64,000 nt of DNA from Nitrospira sp. ST-bin5 (lineage in GTDB: Bacteria > Nitrospirota > Nitrospiria > Nitrospirales > Nitrospiraceae): positions 62,001 through 126,000 of the forward strand of contig MSXN01000026.1 in NCBI GenBank assembly GCA_002083555.1, read 5' to 3'. A program made the position numbers and the translations under genes. Under the pieces are notes generated by a model. The model did not search any database. It saw only the letters and a program-made list of their open reading frames with translations, and had not been told where the DNA came from. Positions 26,776 through 34,987 of this stretch are shown here, piece by piece. Position 1 is the first letter of the stretch. Each line of letters starts with the position of its first letter.

Positions 26776-27696
26776 TTAGTTTGCTCCTGACATGAGATAG
26801 AGAACACCCATGCGAACGGCCACGCCATTCGCCACTTGATCCAGGATCACCGACGACAGACTGTCCGCCACTTCCGGCGCAATCTCGACCCCGCGATTGA
26901 TCGGCCCGGGATGCATGACAATCGCCTTCGGATCCGCCAGCTTCACCCGCTCCGCCGTCAATCCATACAAACGCGCATATTCGCGGATGGTTGGGAACAA
27001 CGCCCGCCCCTGCCGCTCAAGCTGAAGCCGCAACATCATGATGACCTGCACATCCCGCAGGCCTTCGTCGAGATGATGGAAGACGCGCACGCCCATCTTT
27101 TCGATTCCCAATGGAATCATGGTCGGCGGCCCTACCACGCGGACTTCAGCACCCAGCTTGGTCAACGCCAGGATATTGGACCGTGCCACCCGGCTATGGG
27201 CCACATCCCCGACAATCGCCACGCGCAATCCCTTGAACGCCATTCCCCGCTCACGAATCGTATAGAGATCGAGCAACGCCTGGGTCGGATGCTCGTGCCA
27301 GCCATCTCCGGCATTGATCACCGAAGACTTCACTCCCCGTGCTAAGGTCTCGGCTGCTCCCGCCGACGAATGACGCAACACGATGATATCCGCCTGCATG
27401 GCCTCAATGTTGCGCGCCGTATCGAGCAAGGTCTCCCCTTTGACGACGCTGCTCGACGAAGGGGAAAAATTGATCACATCGGCACTCAACCGCTTGGCCG
27501 CCAGCTCGAACGACGTGCGCGTTCTCGTGCTCGGCTCGAAGAACAGATTCACGACCGTCCGCCCGCGCAGCGCCGGCACTTTCTTGATCTCGCGGCCACT
27601 CACTTCCTTGAACGAATCGGCCGTCTCAAGAATGAGCTGAATGTCCTCCACCGACAAGGGTGCCAGACTGAGCAGATTTTTATGCTTGAGACTCAT
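26776..27696 (-). CDS. pyrB: Aspartate carbamoyltransferase catalytic subunit
   Basis: A 306-residue transferase joining carbamoyl phosphate to aspartate. The carbamoyl-phosphate loop FEPSTRTRTSFELAA is near residue 53, HPTQALLDLYTI near 132, and MHPGPINRGVEI near 265. No pyrI regulatory subunit is present, in keeping with control by PyrR. It lies 12 bp behind pyrR and 3 bp ahead of pyrC. Confidence 0.97.
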   Translation of the reverse strand: MSLKHKNLLSLAPLSVEDIQLILETADSFKEVSGREIKKVPALRGRTVVNLFFEPSTRTRTSFELAAKRLSADVINFSPSSSSVVKGETLLDTARNIEAMQADIIVLRHSSAGAAETLARGVKSSVINAGDGWHEHPTQALLDLYTIRERGMAFKGLRVAIVGDVAHSRVARSNILALTKLGAEVRVVGPPTMIPLGIEKMGVRVFHHLDEGLRDVQVIMMLRLQLERQGRALFPTIREYARLYGLTAERVKLADPKAIVMHPGPINRGVEIAPEVADSLSSVILDQVANGVAVRMGVLYLMSGAN

Positions 27697-27708
27697 GGCA
27701 TCCTCCGC

Positions 27709-28269
27709 TTACGCCTTGAGAATAACCACCCGATCATCTTCGCCCGCTTCTTCCAACAACACTTGCACTTGTTCGTCGCGCGAGGTGGGAAGATTCTTCC
27801 CGATGTAGTTCGCCTTAATCGGCAACTGCCGATGGCCACGATCGACGAGGACGGCCAATTGAATTTCTGCCGGACGCCCTAGATCCATCAAGCCATCCAT
27901 CGCCGCGCGAATCGTGCGCCCTGTAAACAGTACGTCATCCACCAGCACGACAATCTTGTCGGAAATATCGAACGGCACCGACGTCGTACGTAACACCGGC
28001 TGCTCCTTGCGCAACGACAAGTCGTCACGATAGAGCGTAATGTCGAGATCCCCGATCGGCACAGGCGCCTGTTCGATCTCCTGGATGCGCTTCGCCAGCC
28101 GGTGGGCCAGATGCACCCCGCCCGTACGGATCCCGACCAGCGCCAGATCCTTCACGCCCTTATTCCGCTCCAGAATCTCATGCGCCACACGGGTCAACGC
28201 CCGGGCAATATCGCCGGCATCCATAATCAACCGCTCTTGCTCACGCGCATTTTGTTTACTATTGGTCAT
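27709..28269 (-). CDS. pyrR: Bifunctional pyr operon regulator / uracil phosphoribosyltransferase PyrR
   Basis: A 186-residue protein that binds leader RNA when charged with UMP and also has a type I phosphoribosyltransferase fold. The PRPP loop VVLVDDVLFTGRTIRAAMDGL is near residue 103, and ALVGIRTGGVHLAHRL near 42 is the family start. It is the first enzyme gene of the operon. Its ATG overlaps the stop of the leader ORF (ATGA). A PyrR-type RNA hairpin lies about 320 bp upstream, as expected for autoregulation. Confidence 0.96.
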   Translation of the reverse strand: MTNSKQNAREQERLIMDAGDIARALTRVAHEILERNKGVKDLALVGIRTGGVHLAHRLAKRIQEIEQAPVPIGDLDITLYRDDLSLRKEQPVLRTTSVPFDISDKIVVLVDDVLFTGRTIRAAMDGLMDLGRPAEIQLAVLVDRGHRQLPIKANYIGKNLPTSRDEQVQVLLEEAGEDDRVVILKA

Positions 28270-28583
28270 GCATTCACGGCTTTCGGGTTCGCCTGAAGGA
28301 TCAGTTGCTCAAAAGTTCCATCCGTCTCACCCGCCCACCCTTCGCGCGTCGAGACGCGCTCTTGCCCGGACAAGGCCGCAGCAAACGAAAAGGCGAGTCG
28401 TACTCTGGTCCGTACGGCGAGCCTTTGAGTGCCGCGACCTGCCTGCGCGAAGCGCTCCGGCGAAGGCAGGGAACGAAGCTGGTGGGATTTTTCAGCAGCT
28501 GAGCGGCATAAAAAAACCCTCTCGCCGTACTCAGCAAGAAGGTTCGGTTGTGGGGACCGGCCGTAGCCGGAGATCGCTGTCAT
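28266..28583 (-). CDS. Putative pyr leader ORF running through the attenuator into pyrR
   Basis: A 105-codon frame starting MTAISGYGRSPQPNLL with AAGGAG at good spacing. It runs through the intrinsic terminator and through repeat R5, and its TGA overlaps the pyrR ATG. The codons after about 35 are made of repeat sequence, so the product is unlikely to be a functional protein. Its translation could matter: ribosomes on it would disrupt the terminator. It is possible that only the first ~25 codons are the ancestral leader peptide. Confidence 0.45.
   Translation of the reverse strand: MTAISGYGRSPQPNLLAEYGERVFLCRSAAEKSHQLRSLPSPERFAQAGRGTQRLAVRTRVRLAFSFAAALSGQERVSTREGWAGETDGTFEQLILQANPKAVNA
28302..28501 (-). 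repeat. Structured intergenic repeat, copy R5 (long divergent form)
   Basis: About 200 bp with arms CAGTTGCTCAAAAGTTCC and GGGATTTTTCAGCAGCTG. It has the same GCT-C-AAAA / TTTT-C-AGC mismatch signature as R1 to R4. The core CAAGGCCGCAGC is at about 28371-28382, and a CGTAC...GTACG inner pair follows. It carries about 75 bp more than the other copies and lies inside the pyr leader, not behind a stop codon. Confidence 0.7.
28510..28544 (-). terminator. Intrinsic terminator / attenuator in the pyr leader
   Basis: On the minus strand AACCTTCTTGC, an 8-base loop and GCGAGAGGGTT form an 11-bp stem with two G-U pairs, followed at once by seven T. It lies between the pyr promoter and pyrR with no complete upstream gene to terminate, so it is best read as an attenuator. 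Confidence 0.85.
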
Positions 28584-28587
28584 AGAA

Positions 28588-28626
28588 GCTCCTTACTCAC
28601 CTCTCTGGATGAGCATTAAAGGCAGC
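28588..28626 (-). promoter_or_regulatory. PyrR-binding RNA hairpin (PyrR element)
   Basis: The RNA folds as GCU(G)CCUU / AAGGAGC and GCUC / GAGU, around the apical segment AUCCAGAGAGGU. This matches the conserved PyrR recognition loop (UCC-GNGAGG) and the AAGG on the 3' arm. The AAGGAG of the 3' arm is also the Shine-Dalgarno of the leader ORF (28589-28594), so closing the hairpin would block its translation. Confidence 0.85.
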
Positions 28627-28629
28627 TGG

Positions 28630-28658
28630 ATCTTACTGGGGGGCGCCCCGACTGTCAA
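28630..28658 (-). promoter_or_regulatory. Consensus sigma-70 promoter of the pyr operon
   Basis: Minus-strand TTGACA (28653-28658), a 17-base spacer, TAAGAT (28630-28635). The predicted start of RNA is only a few bases before the PyrR hairpin, which places promoter, RNA switch and attenuator in 150 bases. Confidence 0.85.
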
Positions 28659-28885
28659 GCTCGGCAATTCCAATCCGAACGCCCGGATCCACGTCACGTT
28701 CGCGCGTAACCAGGCAACGAAACCGATTCACCTGAGACGTGGGACATCTCCGTAACTGGGGCCGGTGTAGGCAGCGAGGCATTGCGAACTTCCACGGAAT
28801 CTGAATCGGTCTCGTCAAGAAAAGACTCCCGCCTTCTTATCTTGTCCTAAACGACGGCCCATCTGTTTTATAGCTTAAGACTTAT
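28659..28885. other. Gap upstream of the pyr promoter, nothing recognised
   Basis: No convincing gene, RNA gene or terminator is seen. A 61-codon minus-strand frame (about 28633-28818) lacks a family look, overlaps the promoter, and is not believed. Confidence 0.5.
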
Positions 28886-29395
28886 TCACAACTCAAACAT
28901 GCGTTTAACTTCCCGCTTGCTATAAATACTTTTGACGCCCATTGCTCGCTGTCTCATGTACTCACGGTAATATCGTCTCGCCGTGGGACTCTTTCCAACC
29001 TTTTGATATGTGATTGCAATGCGGTAGCGGCAATCGTTGAGTAAAGATTTTGCCCAGGCTAGCCCCTCTCCGCATTGATCCAGCATTACCCCACGCGCAC
29101 CTCGCTTAAGCAGTGTCTTCCAGATTGAGAGGGCCTTGCTATTTTGGCCTTGCATATCAAAAATTCCCGCTCGATCCCATAAGACCAACGGACATCGAGG
29201 CGCTAGCTTGACTGCCCTATCAGAAACCGTTCTTGCCTTCGAGTATTTGTGTTGCTCATAGTAAGTTCCACTTAGCCTAGTTAAATACCAATGATCGGTC
29301 GGATCTCTCCGTAGCTCTCGCCTAAGTAGTGTTCGCGCTTTTTCCCATTGCTCACTTTGATAAAGCTCCTCGATGACTTTGGAAATCTTCGCCAT
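28886..29395 (-). CDS. Small TPR-repeat protein
   Basis: A 169-residue basic soluble protein with at least two tetratricopeptide-like repeats. SEQWEKARTLLRRELRRDPTD is at about residue 14, HKYSKARTVSDRAVKLAP at about 49, and a degenerate unit NSKALSIWKTLLKRG at about 84. The C-terminus YREYMRQRAMGVKSIYSKRE is charged. No signal peptide. It stands alone with gaps of about 300 bp on both sides. Base composition is lower in GC than its neighbours, so it may have been acquired. Role unknown; TPRs usually bind protein partners. Confidence 0.75.
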   Translation of the reverse strand: MAKISKVIEELYQSEQWEKARTLLRRELRRDPTDHWYLTRLSGTYYEQHKYSKARTVSDRAVKLAPRCPLVLWDRAGIFDMQGQNSKALSIWKTLLKRGARGVMLDQCGEGLAWAKSLLNDCRYRIAITYQKVGKSPTARRYYREYMRQRAMGVKSIYSKREVKRMFEL

Positions 29396-29711
29396 TGCAT
29401 TTCTCCTGTCCTATAGCCCTATACGGCCTCCGCTTATCGCCTGCCCTCCTTCTGACCGAGAAATAGGATCAGGTCTTGCCATCACACTTTCCCGAGCTCG
29501 CTCTTCGCTTTGGATTCATTTGCTAGCCCACCATTAGACACAAGGCTTGCAGAGTGTACTGAATAGCTGCAGCACCCATCTTCTTGCGCTGGCATCTTAC
29601 CCATTCGACAGAGTTACATCCAGCGCTCCATCAGGCCTCACAGTGCCGGAGTCCGCAGTCTCGACTGATCTTCTGTTGATTTTCGACAAGTCAGATGAAG
29701 GGAAGACGGTC
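29396..29711. other. 316 bp gap, no gene recognised
   Basis: The segment between the TPR gene start and the HDOD regulator stop shows no convincing frame or terminator. It could contain the TPR gene promoter, but no clear -35/-10 pair stood out. Confidence 0.4.
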
Positions 29712-30908
29712 TTACTGTTCGTCCGGCTGGCAGGCTTCTTTCCACGCTGCAAGCTGATCCAACTTCCCCAGCTTGGTCAAGTAGGCTTCATCGATGGGAA
29801 GAGATGTGGCTCCATCTCCGGCAGGCTTCTCGTTCTCTGCCAACACGTTGGCCACATGCACTGCGGTGAGCGGGCTGAACGCCAGCTCGTCGCAGACGGA
29901 TGGCCGGTGGTGATAGGCGACGGCTTCGACGATGGCTTCGCCGACTCCCCAGAGTCCCAGCAAATAGGCGCCGACTTCGGCATGGGTGACGCCGAAGACC
30001 TCCTGCTCCGCCTGCCAGTCGAGCAGGCCCTTGTCCTTCTGAAGTCCCAATACCTGTTTGTACCCGTCCGGCATGTTACTCGCCAACACCAGCATGCCGA
30101 TATCGTGCAACAGTCCTGCCGTGAAGGCATCGTCGATCATGGCCTGAGAGACGCGCTCTTCCTTTGCGATCGCTTTCGCATAGCCGCTCGTCTTCAGCCC
30201 GTGTTGCCACAGAGCCTCAAGTGAAAAGCCCGGCAACGCCTTGGCATCGAATTGGGAAAAGGCCTGCATGGACAGCACGAGAGACCGGATCGTGTCGCTG
30301 CCGAGCAAGGCCACCGCCTGCTCGGGATTCGACACTGTCGTACGCAATCCGAAAAAGGCGGAGTTCACCAGCTGGAGGATCTTCGTCACCATCGCCATAT
30401 CTTTGGAGATGATCCTGGCGATCTTCTTGAGCGACGCATCGCCGGAATGGATTTCATCCATCAATTCTTTATAGAGCACAGGGAGGCTGGGAAGGCTCTT
30501 GAGATTCGTGACAATCTTGCGCACGTTGTCGTCTGACAACAACGCCCGCAGTCCGCAGGCGCGGGTCATGATCGACCGCAAGAGTTGCGCATCGATGGGC
30601 TTTTCAAGAAACTGATGCGCTAGATCGGTCGAGCGCAGGCCCAGACTCTGCCCCTGCTGCCCGGAGAAGGCGATTCGCACCATCTGCGGATACCGGGCCT
30701 TGGCTTCCTTCAACAGTTGGAACCCGTCCATCCCCGGCATGATCATGTCGGTCGCCAGCACATCGAAAGCATCCTGCTCCAATGCGGCCAACGCGTCCGG
30801 CGCGCTTTCCACAAAGCGCATGTCCCACTCGCTCTTCATTGGATCGAGCGTGCGCTTCAGCATGCGCAACACCTCCGGCATGTCATCGACGAATAAGACT
30901 TTCCGCAT
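29712..30908 (-). CDS. Response regulator with HDOD output domain
   Basis: A 398-residue protein. The N-terminal receiver domain (about residues 1-115) starts KVLFVDDMPEVLRMLKR, with the phosphoacceptor Asp in VLATDMIMPGMDGF and the conserved Lys in FLEKPID. The HDOD domain (about 140-340) has SLPSLPVLYKELMD, ISKDMAMVTKILQLVNSAFFG and a degenerate HD region LLHDIGMLV. HDOD regulators act in signalling, often with cyclic-di-GMP or stress pathways. No sensor kinase lies nearby. Start at MRKVLFVDD. It is downstream of the two unknown genes and proA, same strand. Confidence 0.9.
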   Translation of the reverse strand: MRKVLFVDDMPEVLRMLKRTLDPMKSEWDMRFVESAPDALAALEQDAFDVLATDMIMPGMDGFQLLKEAKARYPQMVRIAFSGQQGQSLGLRSTDLAHQFLEKPIDAQLLRSIMTRACGLRALLSDDNVRKIVTNLKSLPSLPVLYKELMDEIHSGDASLKKIARIISKDMAMVTKILQLVNSAFFGLRTTVSNPEQAVALLGSDTIRSLVLSMQAFSQFDAKALPGFSLEALWQHGLKTSGYAKAIAKEERVSQAMIDDAFTAGLLHDIGMLVLASNMPDGYKQVLGLQKDKGLLDWQAEQEVFGVTHAEVGAYLLGLWGVGEAIVEAVAYHHRPSVCDELAFSPLTAVHVANVLAENEKPAGDGATSLPIDEAYLTKLGKLDQLAAWKEACQPDEQ

Positions 30909-30990
30909 AGCTTCTCCCCTCCCGGCGTGCCGAACCACTACCTGTATCGGTTTGAGATGAAAACTCTTGAGGGGAACAGGGAATGGAGAC

Positions 30991-31683
30991 TCAGGGACGC
31001 TTGATTTCTTCGAGGGAGAATTGTTTGGGCAGCATGACAGGCAGCACTAATCCGATGGGGTCGCCACGCTTGATGGTCGTAGGCTTGTGGAGCTGGAGCA
31101 GAAAATTGGCTGTGAAGGCCTCATAGTCCGGCAGCCAATCGTACTGATTCGGGGTTCGCTTGTATTCTTGGGTCTTAATGCCTTCCCATATCGCATAGGT
31201 GCGCTCAGGGTAATGGTAGAAGTGGTTGGGAATATCCTTCATCATCAGCCCGACATGCTTGGGATAGTAAAACCGAATGCCGCAACAGAGCTTGGGATAG
31301 CCGCTGTTGAGAATCAGATCGACGTAGGTCCCGGAAAACGATTTGTATCCGAGCAGCCGCTCTTCCGGCTGGATAGGCGGCGATTGCCATCTGACCCCTT
31401 CGGCCGTCCGCCGCAACTTCACATCCGCCGGGCACCGGATCAGCCAGCCATAACTGCCGACCGTACGGACCGGCCCGCAGTCGTCCGGCAACACCTTATA
31501 CCCGCTGGCGGCGAGCGCCCGCTGTTCATCCAGCGTCATATTGTTCAACATCGGGCGATGAGGATTGAAATCCAGCTTCAGCCGCTCCGGTGGAAACGCG
31601 GTCGAATATTCCCGCTCCCAGTAGATGACGACCTTGTCCCCGCCATCTTCAGCCGGAACCTGCTCTGTGGTTGGCTCACTCAT
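30991..31683 (-). CDS. Unknown protein, possibly DUF6065-like
   Basis: A 230-residue soluble protein rich in aromatic residues. It opens after an acidic tail with VVIYWEREYSTAFPPERLKL. SYGWLIRCPADVKLR, FSGTYVDLILNSGYPKL, DIPNHFYHYPERTYAIWEGI and a final GDPIGLVLPVMLPKQFSLEEI follow. The order of a GW-CP motif, a Pro-rich turn and a late G-x-P-I stretch recalls DUF6065 proteins, a weak impression only. It lies 48 bp after the 590-residue unknown gene and 82 bp before the HDOD regulator, same strand. Function unknown. Confidence 0.7.
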   Translation of the reverse strand: MSEPTTEQVPAEDGGDKVVIYWEREYSTAFPPERLKLDFNPHRPMLNNMTLDEQRALAASGYKVLPDDCGPVRTVGSYGWLIRCPADVKLRRTAEGVRWQSPPIQPEERLLGYKSFSGTYVDLILNSGYPKLCCGIRFYYPKHVGLMMKDIPNHFYHYPERTYAIWEGIKTQEYKRTPNQYDWLPDYEAFTANFLLQLHKPTTIKRGDPIGLVLPVMLPKQFSLEEIKRP

Positions 31684-31731
31684 AGGCCTGACAGTAATCG
31701 AAGGAGACGGATCAGCGCAAGGGGCTATCGG

Positions 31732-33504
31732 CTAGGCCCGGCGCACATGAAACAGCGTCAGCCCGCTCCGCAGCTTGGCCTTCGGCACAATCGTTTTATG
31801 CATGGCAAATGTGGGCAACCGCTCAACCGCTTCATCCCAGCAGCGCTGCAAGCCGGCTCGGCTCAACTCCTCGCCCGTTCGCGCCGGCCCTACGATAAAC
31901 GCATTGCCACCCGTTTTGACCCGCTGCGCGAGCGCGCGTATCCGCATCGTCAGGGCGCTCGCCTGGTCAAACTCGGCATAGGGCATCCAGGCATAGACCA
32001 GATCATAGGATTCGGCTTGGGCTGTGATCGGAGAGAGCATGAATCTGGTTCGCTGCAGCCACTCCCACCGCTGTAATTCAGCACACACGGTCCACATCTG
32101 TTGCGCCTGCTTGTAGGCAAAGGGCGGATGCGAGATGTGCGCGACGACCTCGCGCGGGCGATCGAATGGCACACAGGTTGAAATCACCGCATCCCCGTTG
32201 TCGATCAGGATGCGCTCCGCTCTCATCAATATCTGCCCGATCTCGCGATCCTGCTCGGCAAGGTCTTGCAGGTAGTCCGCGACAAACGGCTGCGCCGCCA
32301 GTTCTCCGACCGCGGTCTCATCCCCTGGATACAAGAGAACCGCTCCAAACACTTCTCCGGGTTGGACAGTGGGCAGGCCAGACTGAAATACCGAGCGCCA
32401 ATCGACGGGACTGGAGGAAGGCACTGAAGATGAAGATCTCACCCTGGCCAGATCGTTCCCGAGTGATATCGCCCTCCGGTGCTCTCGATCGTTCAACTGC
32501 AACTCACCGCCGACGATGACGGCCGATCGATCCCAGGCCACCATTCGCCGCCCCTTGGGGTTCACATACGACAAGCCCATGCCATCATCGGCACAGGTCG
32601 CCTTCAGCAATTCATCTCCCTGCACCGTCAGGCAGACTGACTGGGCTTCATCGAAATAGCGTAGCGGAGGCGCCGGTGCCGGAAGCCACGTCACCCGATG
32701 AGAGCGGGAAGGGTCCATGAACAGCGCAACCGGATCACCGCCGGCATCGGCCTGTGGCGTGAAGAAACTGCTGAAGAGCCGAAAGGCTGCTTCGGATGGA
32801 TAGGTCGGAATGCCGCGATAGCGCAAGGGACGAGGACTGGACTGCCTCCCGTTCTGGTCGTCGTAGAGTCCGCGAATCAGTTCAAACGCCGCCGACCCGG
32901 TGCCCGGAAGGAGCGATTTGAAGAGTTCGACGACGGGCAGAAAATCGATCTGGTCCCAATGCATCGCCCCCATGCAGGACATGAAACGAGCCGTCTCAAA
33001 CGAGCCGTCTTCCAGCACATAAAACGCATCTTTCCGGTGCCGGATCGTCGCCTGTCCATGCGCATCGATGACCAGATCTTCGTCGCCATAGAAGAAACGG
33101 ACTTCTTCGATGGGCACGCGCATCGCCTGTGCCGCCATATGGCGCAGATCTTCCGGCTTCAGGCGCTGCCAGCCCGGCTTCGTCGCCAGGTTGAGGCGGG
33201 TTTCATTGACCAGTCCGCCGGGTTTCAACCCGACCCACCGCCCCCAATCCAGCCGAAGGCGCACACGAACCAGCACCGTTCTTCCGCGAGCGTCGACACC
33301 CCACTCGCATTCATGCAAGGGATGGCCTTCAGGATCGGTCGCGAGAAATCGCCGGCCATCGGGCCGATAGAAAACCAGATGTCCGGTGGATTGGCGAACG
33401 ACGCGTCCGCCGGATTGGTCGAATTGATGAGCCAAGGTCTGATTGGCAGAAAACCGGAGAGAGTCGGAAGACGTTAGTGCGGTACGAACAGGGTCGCCAG
33501 CCAT
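31732..33504 (-). CDS. Large conserved-looking protein of unknown function, C-terminus methyltransferase-like
   Basis: A 590-residue soluble protein without signal peptide or membrane helices. The N-terminal third is beta-rich (RRFLATDPEGHPLHECEWGV; VLVRVRLRLDWGRWVGLKPG). A middle part has RFMSCMGAMHWDQIDFLPVV and GGDPVALFMDPSRSHRV. The last ~170 residues (AESYDLVYAWMPYAEFD; RVKTGGNAFIVGPART; LTLFHVRRA) look like the second half of a Rossmann methyltransferase, but I see no intact SAM-binding glycine motif. The ATG follows the proA stop with no gap (TAA ATG), so the two are coupled. A partner role in proline metabolism is not implied by any motif. Confidence 0.7.
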   Translation of the reverse strand: MAGDPVRTALTSSDSLRFSANQTLAHQFDQSGGRVVRQSTGHLVFYRPDGRRFLATDPEGHPLHECEWGVDARGRTVLVRVRLRLDWGRWVGLKPGGLVNETRLNLATKPGWQRLKPEDLRHMAAQAMRVPIEEVRFFYGDEDLVIDAHGQATIRHRKDAFYVLEDGSFETARFMSCMGAMHWDQIDFLPVVELFKSLLPGTGSAAFELIRGLYDDQNGRQSSPRPLRYRGIPTYPSEAAFRLFSSFFTPQADAGGDPVALFMDPSRSHRVTWLPAPAPPLRYFDEAQSVCLTVQGDELLKATCADDGMGLSYVNPKGRRMVAWDRSAVIVGGELQLNDREHRRAISLGNDLARVRSSSSVPSSSPVDWRSVFQSGLPTVQPGEVFGAVLLYPGDETAVGELAAQPFVADYLQDLAEQDREIGQILMRAERILIDNGDAVISTCVPFDRPREVVAHISHPPFAYKQAQQMWTVCAELQRWEWLQRTRFMLSPITAQAESYDLVYAWMPYAEFDQASALTMRIRALAQRVKTGGNAFIVGPARTGEELSRAGLQRCWDEAVERLPTFAMHKTIVPKAKLRSGLTLFHVRRA

Positions 33505-34839
33505 TTACTCGCGGATCTGGCCGCTCCCCAGGACGATGAACTTCGAACAGGTGAGCTCTTCCAACCCCATGGGACCACGGGCATGGATGCGGGAGGTGCT
33601 GATGCCGATCTCGGCGCCGAGTCCGAATTGATAACCGTCATTGAGTCGCGTGGATGCATTCACCAGCACCGCCCCCGCATCGACTTCCCGCAGGAACCGC
33701 ATGGCCCGCTGATAATTGGTTGTGATGATGGCTTCGGTGTGCTGCGACCCGTACTTGGCGATGTGCTCCATCGCCTCGTCCATGTTCTTCACGACTTTGA
33801 TAGCCAGGATCAGCTCTAAAAACTCTTTGCCAAAATCATCGTCGGCCGCCGGCTTCGCATCCGGCAGCAACTGGCAGGTCCTGGGGCAACCGCGCACTTC
33901 CACCTTCGCCGCCTGGAGCTTTTCCATGAGGCGAGGGAGAAACGTCCTGGCGATCGTTTGATGGACCAGCAGGGTTTCCATCGCATTGCACGTCGAAGGC
34001 CGCTGGGCTTTGGCATTCACGCAAATCGCCTCGGCCATCGCCTGATCGGCATCCGCATCCACGTAGATATGGCAGATCCCCGCATCGTGTTTGACGACCG
34101 GAATGGTGGCGTGCTCGGCGATCGTCTTCATGAGGGACGGACCGCCCCGCGGGATAATCAAGTCGATATAGCGATCCTGTTTCAGCAAGACCGGCACGAG
34201 TTCCCGATCCGGACGCTCGACAAAACTGATGGCGCCGGGGGGAATTCCGGCCTTCTCGGCGGCTTCGGCCAACACGGCGGCAATGGCGGTATTCGAATGA
34301 ATGGCCTCACTCCCGCCGCGCAACACACTGGCATTACCGGACTTCAAGCACAGCGCGGCAGAATCGGCTGTGACGTTCGGACGGGACTCGTAGATGATGC
34401 CGATCACGCCGATGGGCACCCGCACCCGGCCTACCTGCATCCCGTTCGGCCTGGTCCACATCTTCGGCATGTCGCCTAACGGATCCGGCAGTTTCGCGAC
34501 TTCCCTGATCCCGGCCGACATGTCGGCAATCCGTTGCTCGGTGAGCCGGAGGCGGTCGGCCATCGCAGCCTTGTCCGGGTCCGTACCAAAGGCTTCGACA
34601 TCCTTTTCATTAGCTTCGATGAGAGCGGCCTGCTTCTCATCCAGCGCATCGGCCATGGCGATCAAGGCATTGTTTTTCACGACTGTGGAAAGCGTGGCTA
34701 ACCGACCGGCGGCCTGCCTGGCCCGCGTCACCAGCTCATGGACATAATCCGGGATAGAGAGCGGCGGGACTTCCTGAACGTCCTTCGTCTCGGGAGCATC
34801 AACGGGGGCTAATTCCTGCTGTTCCTCGTCGGAGATCAT
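33505..34839 (-). CDS. proA: Gamma-glutamyl phosphate reductase
   Basis: A 444-residue NADPH-dependent enzyme reducing glutamyl-5-phosphate in proline synthesis. The nucleophilic Cys is in KAQRPSTCNAMETLLVH. GVIGIIYESRPNVTADSAAL and VLRGGSEAIHSN are family hallmarks. A tail of about 25 acidic residues at the N-terminus makes it longer than the usual ~417. Start ATG 34839 has AGAAGG 8 bases upstream; ATG 34845 is too close to it. No proB is adjacent. It heads a probable operon with the two unknown genes and the HDOD regulator. Confidence 0.95.
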   Translation of the reverse strand: MISDEEQQELAPVDAPETKDVQEVPPLSIPDYVHELVTRARQAAGRLATLSTVVKNNALIAMADALDEKQAALIEANEKDVEAFGTDPDKAAMADRLRLTEQRIADMSAGIREVAKLPDPLGDMPKMWTRPNGMQVGRVRVPIGVIGIIYESRPNVTADSAALCLKSGNASVLRGGSEAIHSNTAIAAVLAEAAEKAGIPPGAISFVERPDRELVPVLLKQDRYIDLIIPRGGPSLMKTIAEHATIPVVKHDAGICHIYVDADADQAMAEAICVNAKAQRPSTCNAMETLLVHQTIARTFLPRLMEKLQAAKVEVRGCPRTCQLLPDAKPAADDDFGKEFLELILAIKVVKNMDEAMEHIAKYGSQHTEAIITTNYQRAMRFLREVDAGAVLVNASTRLNDGYQFGLGAEIGISTSRIHARGPMGLEELTCSKFIVLGSGQIRE

Positions 34840-34876
34840 GCGCATGGCCTTCTCTGTGAAAAAGTGAACGGGCGAC

Positions 34877-34906
34877 AGGATACCGCGCGCGTTTGAAGGC
34901 GGTCAA
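34877..34906 (-). promoter_or_regulatory. Probable sigma-70 promoter of proA
   Basis: Minus-strand TTGACC (34901-34906), 18 bases, TATCCT (34877-34882), about 35 bases before the proA start. It is weaker than the lepA and pyr promoters. Confidence 0.45.
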
Positions 34907-34987
34907 GGCACCATCCTGCGCCGTCGAAAACCCAATGCAGACAGTTTCAGGGTTCAATCGAAGACTGGCGACAATTCACATACCACT

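Noticed and set aside
28588..28626. Treating the pyr leader hairpin as an ordinary terminator
   Set aside because: No T-run follows it, and its apical loop matches the PyrR recognition sequence; the true terminator lies at 28510-28544.
28633..28818. 61-codon minus-strand frame upstream of the pyr leader
   Set aside because: It overlaps the pyr promoter and has no ribosome site or family resemblance.
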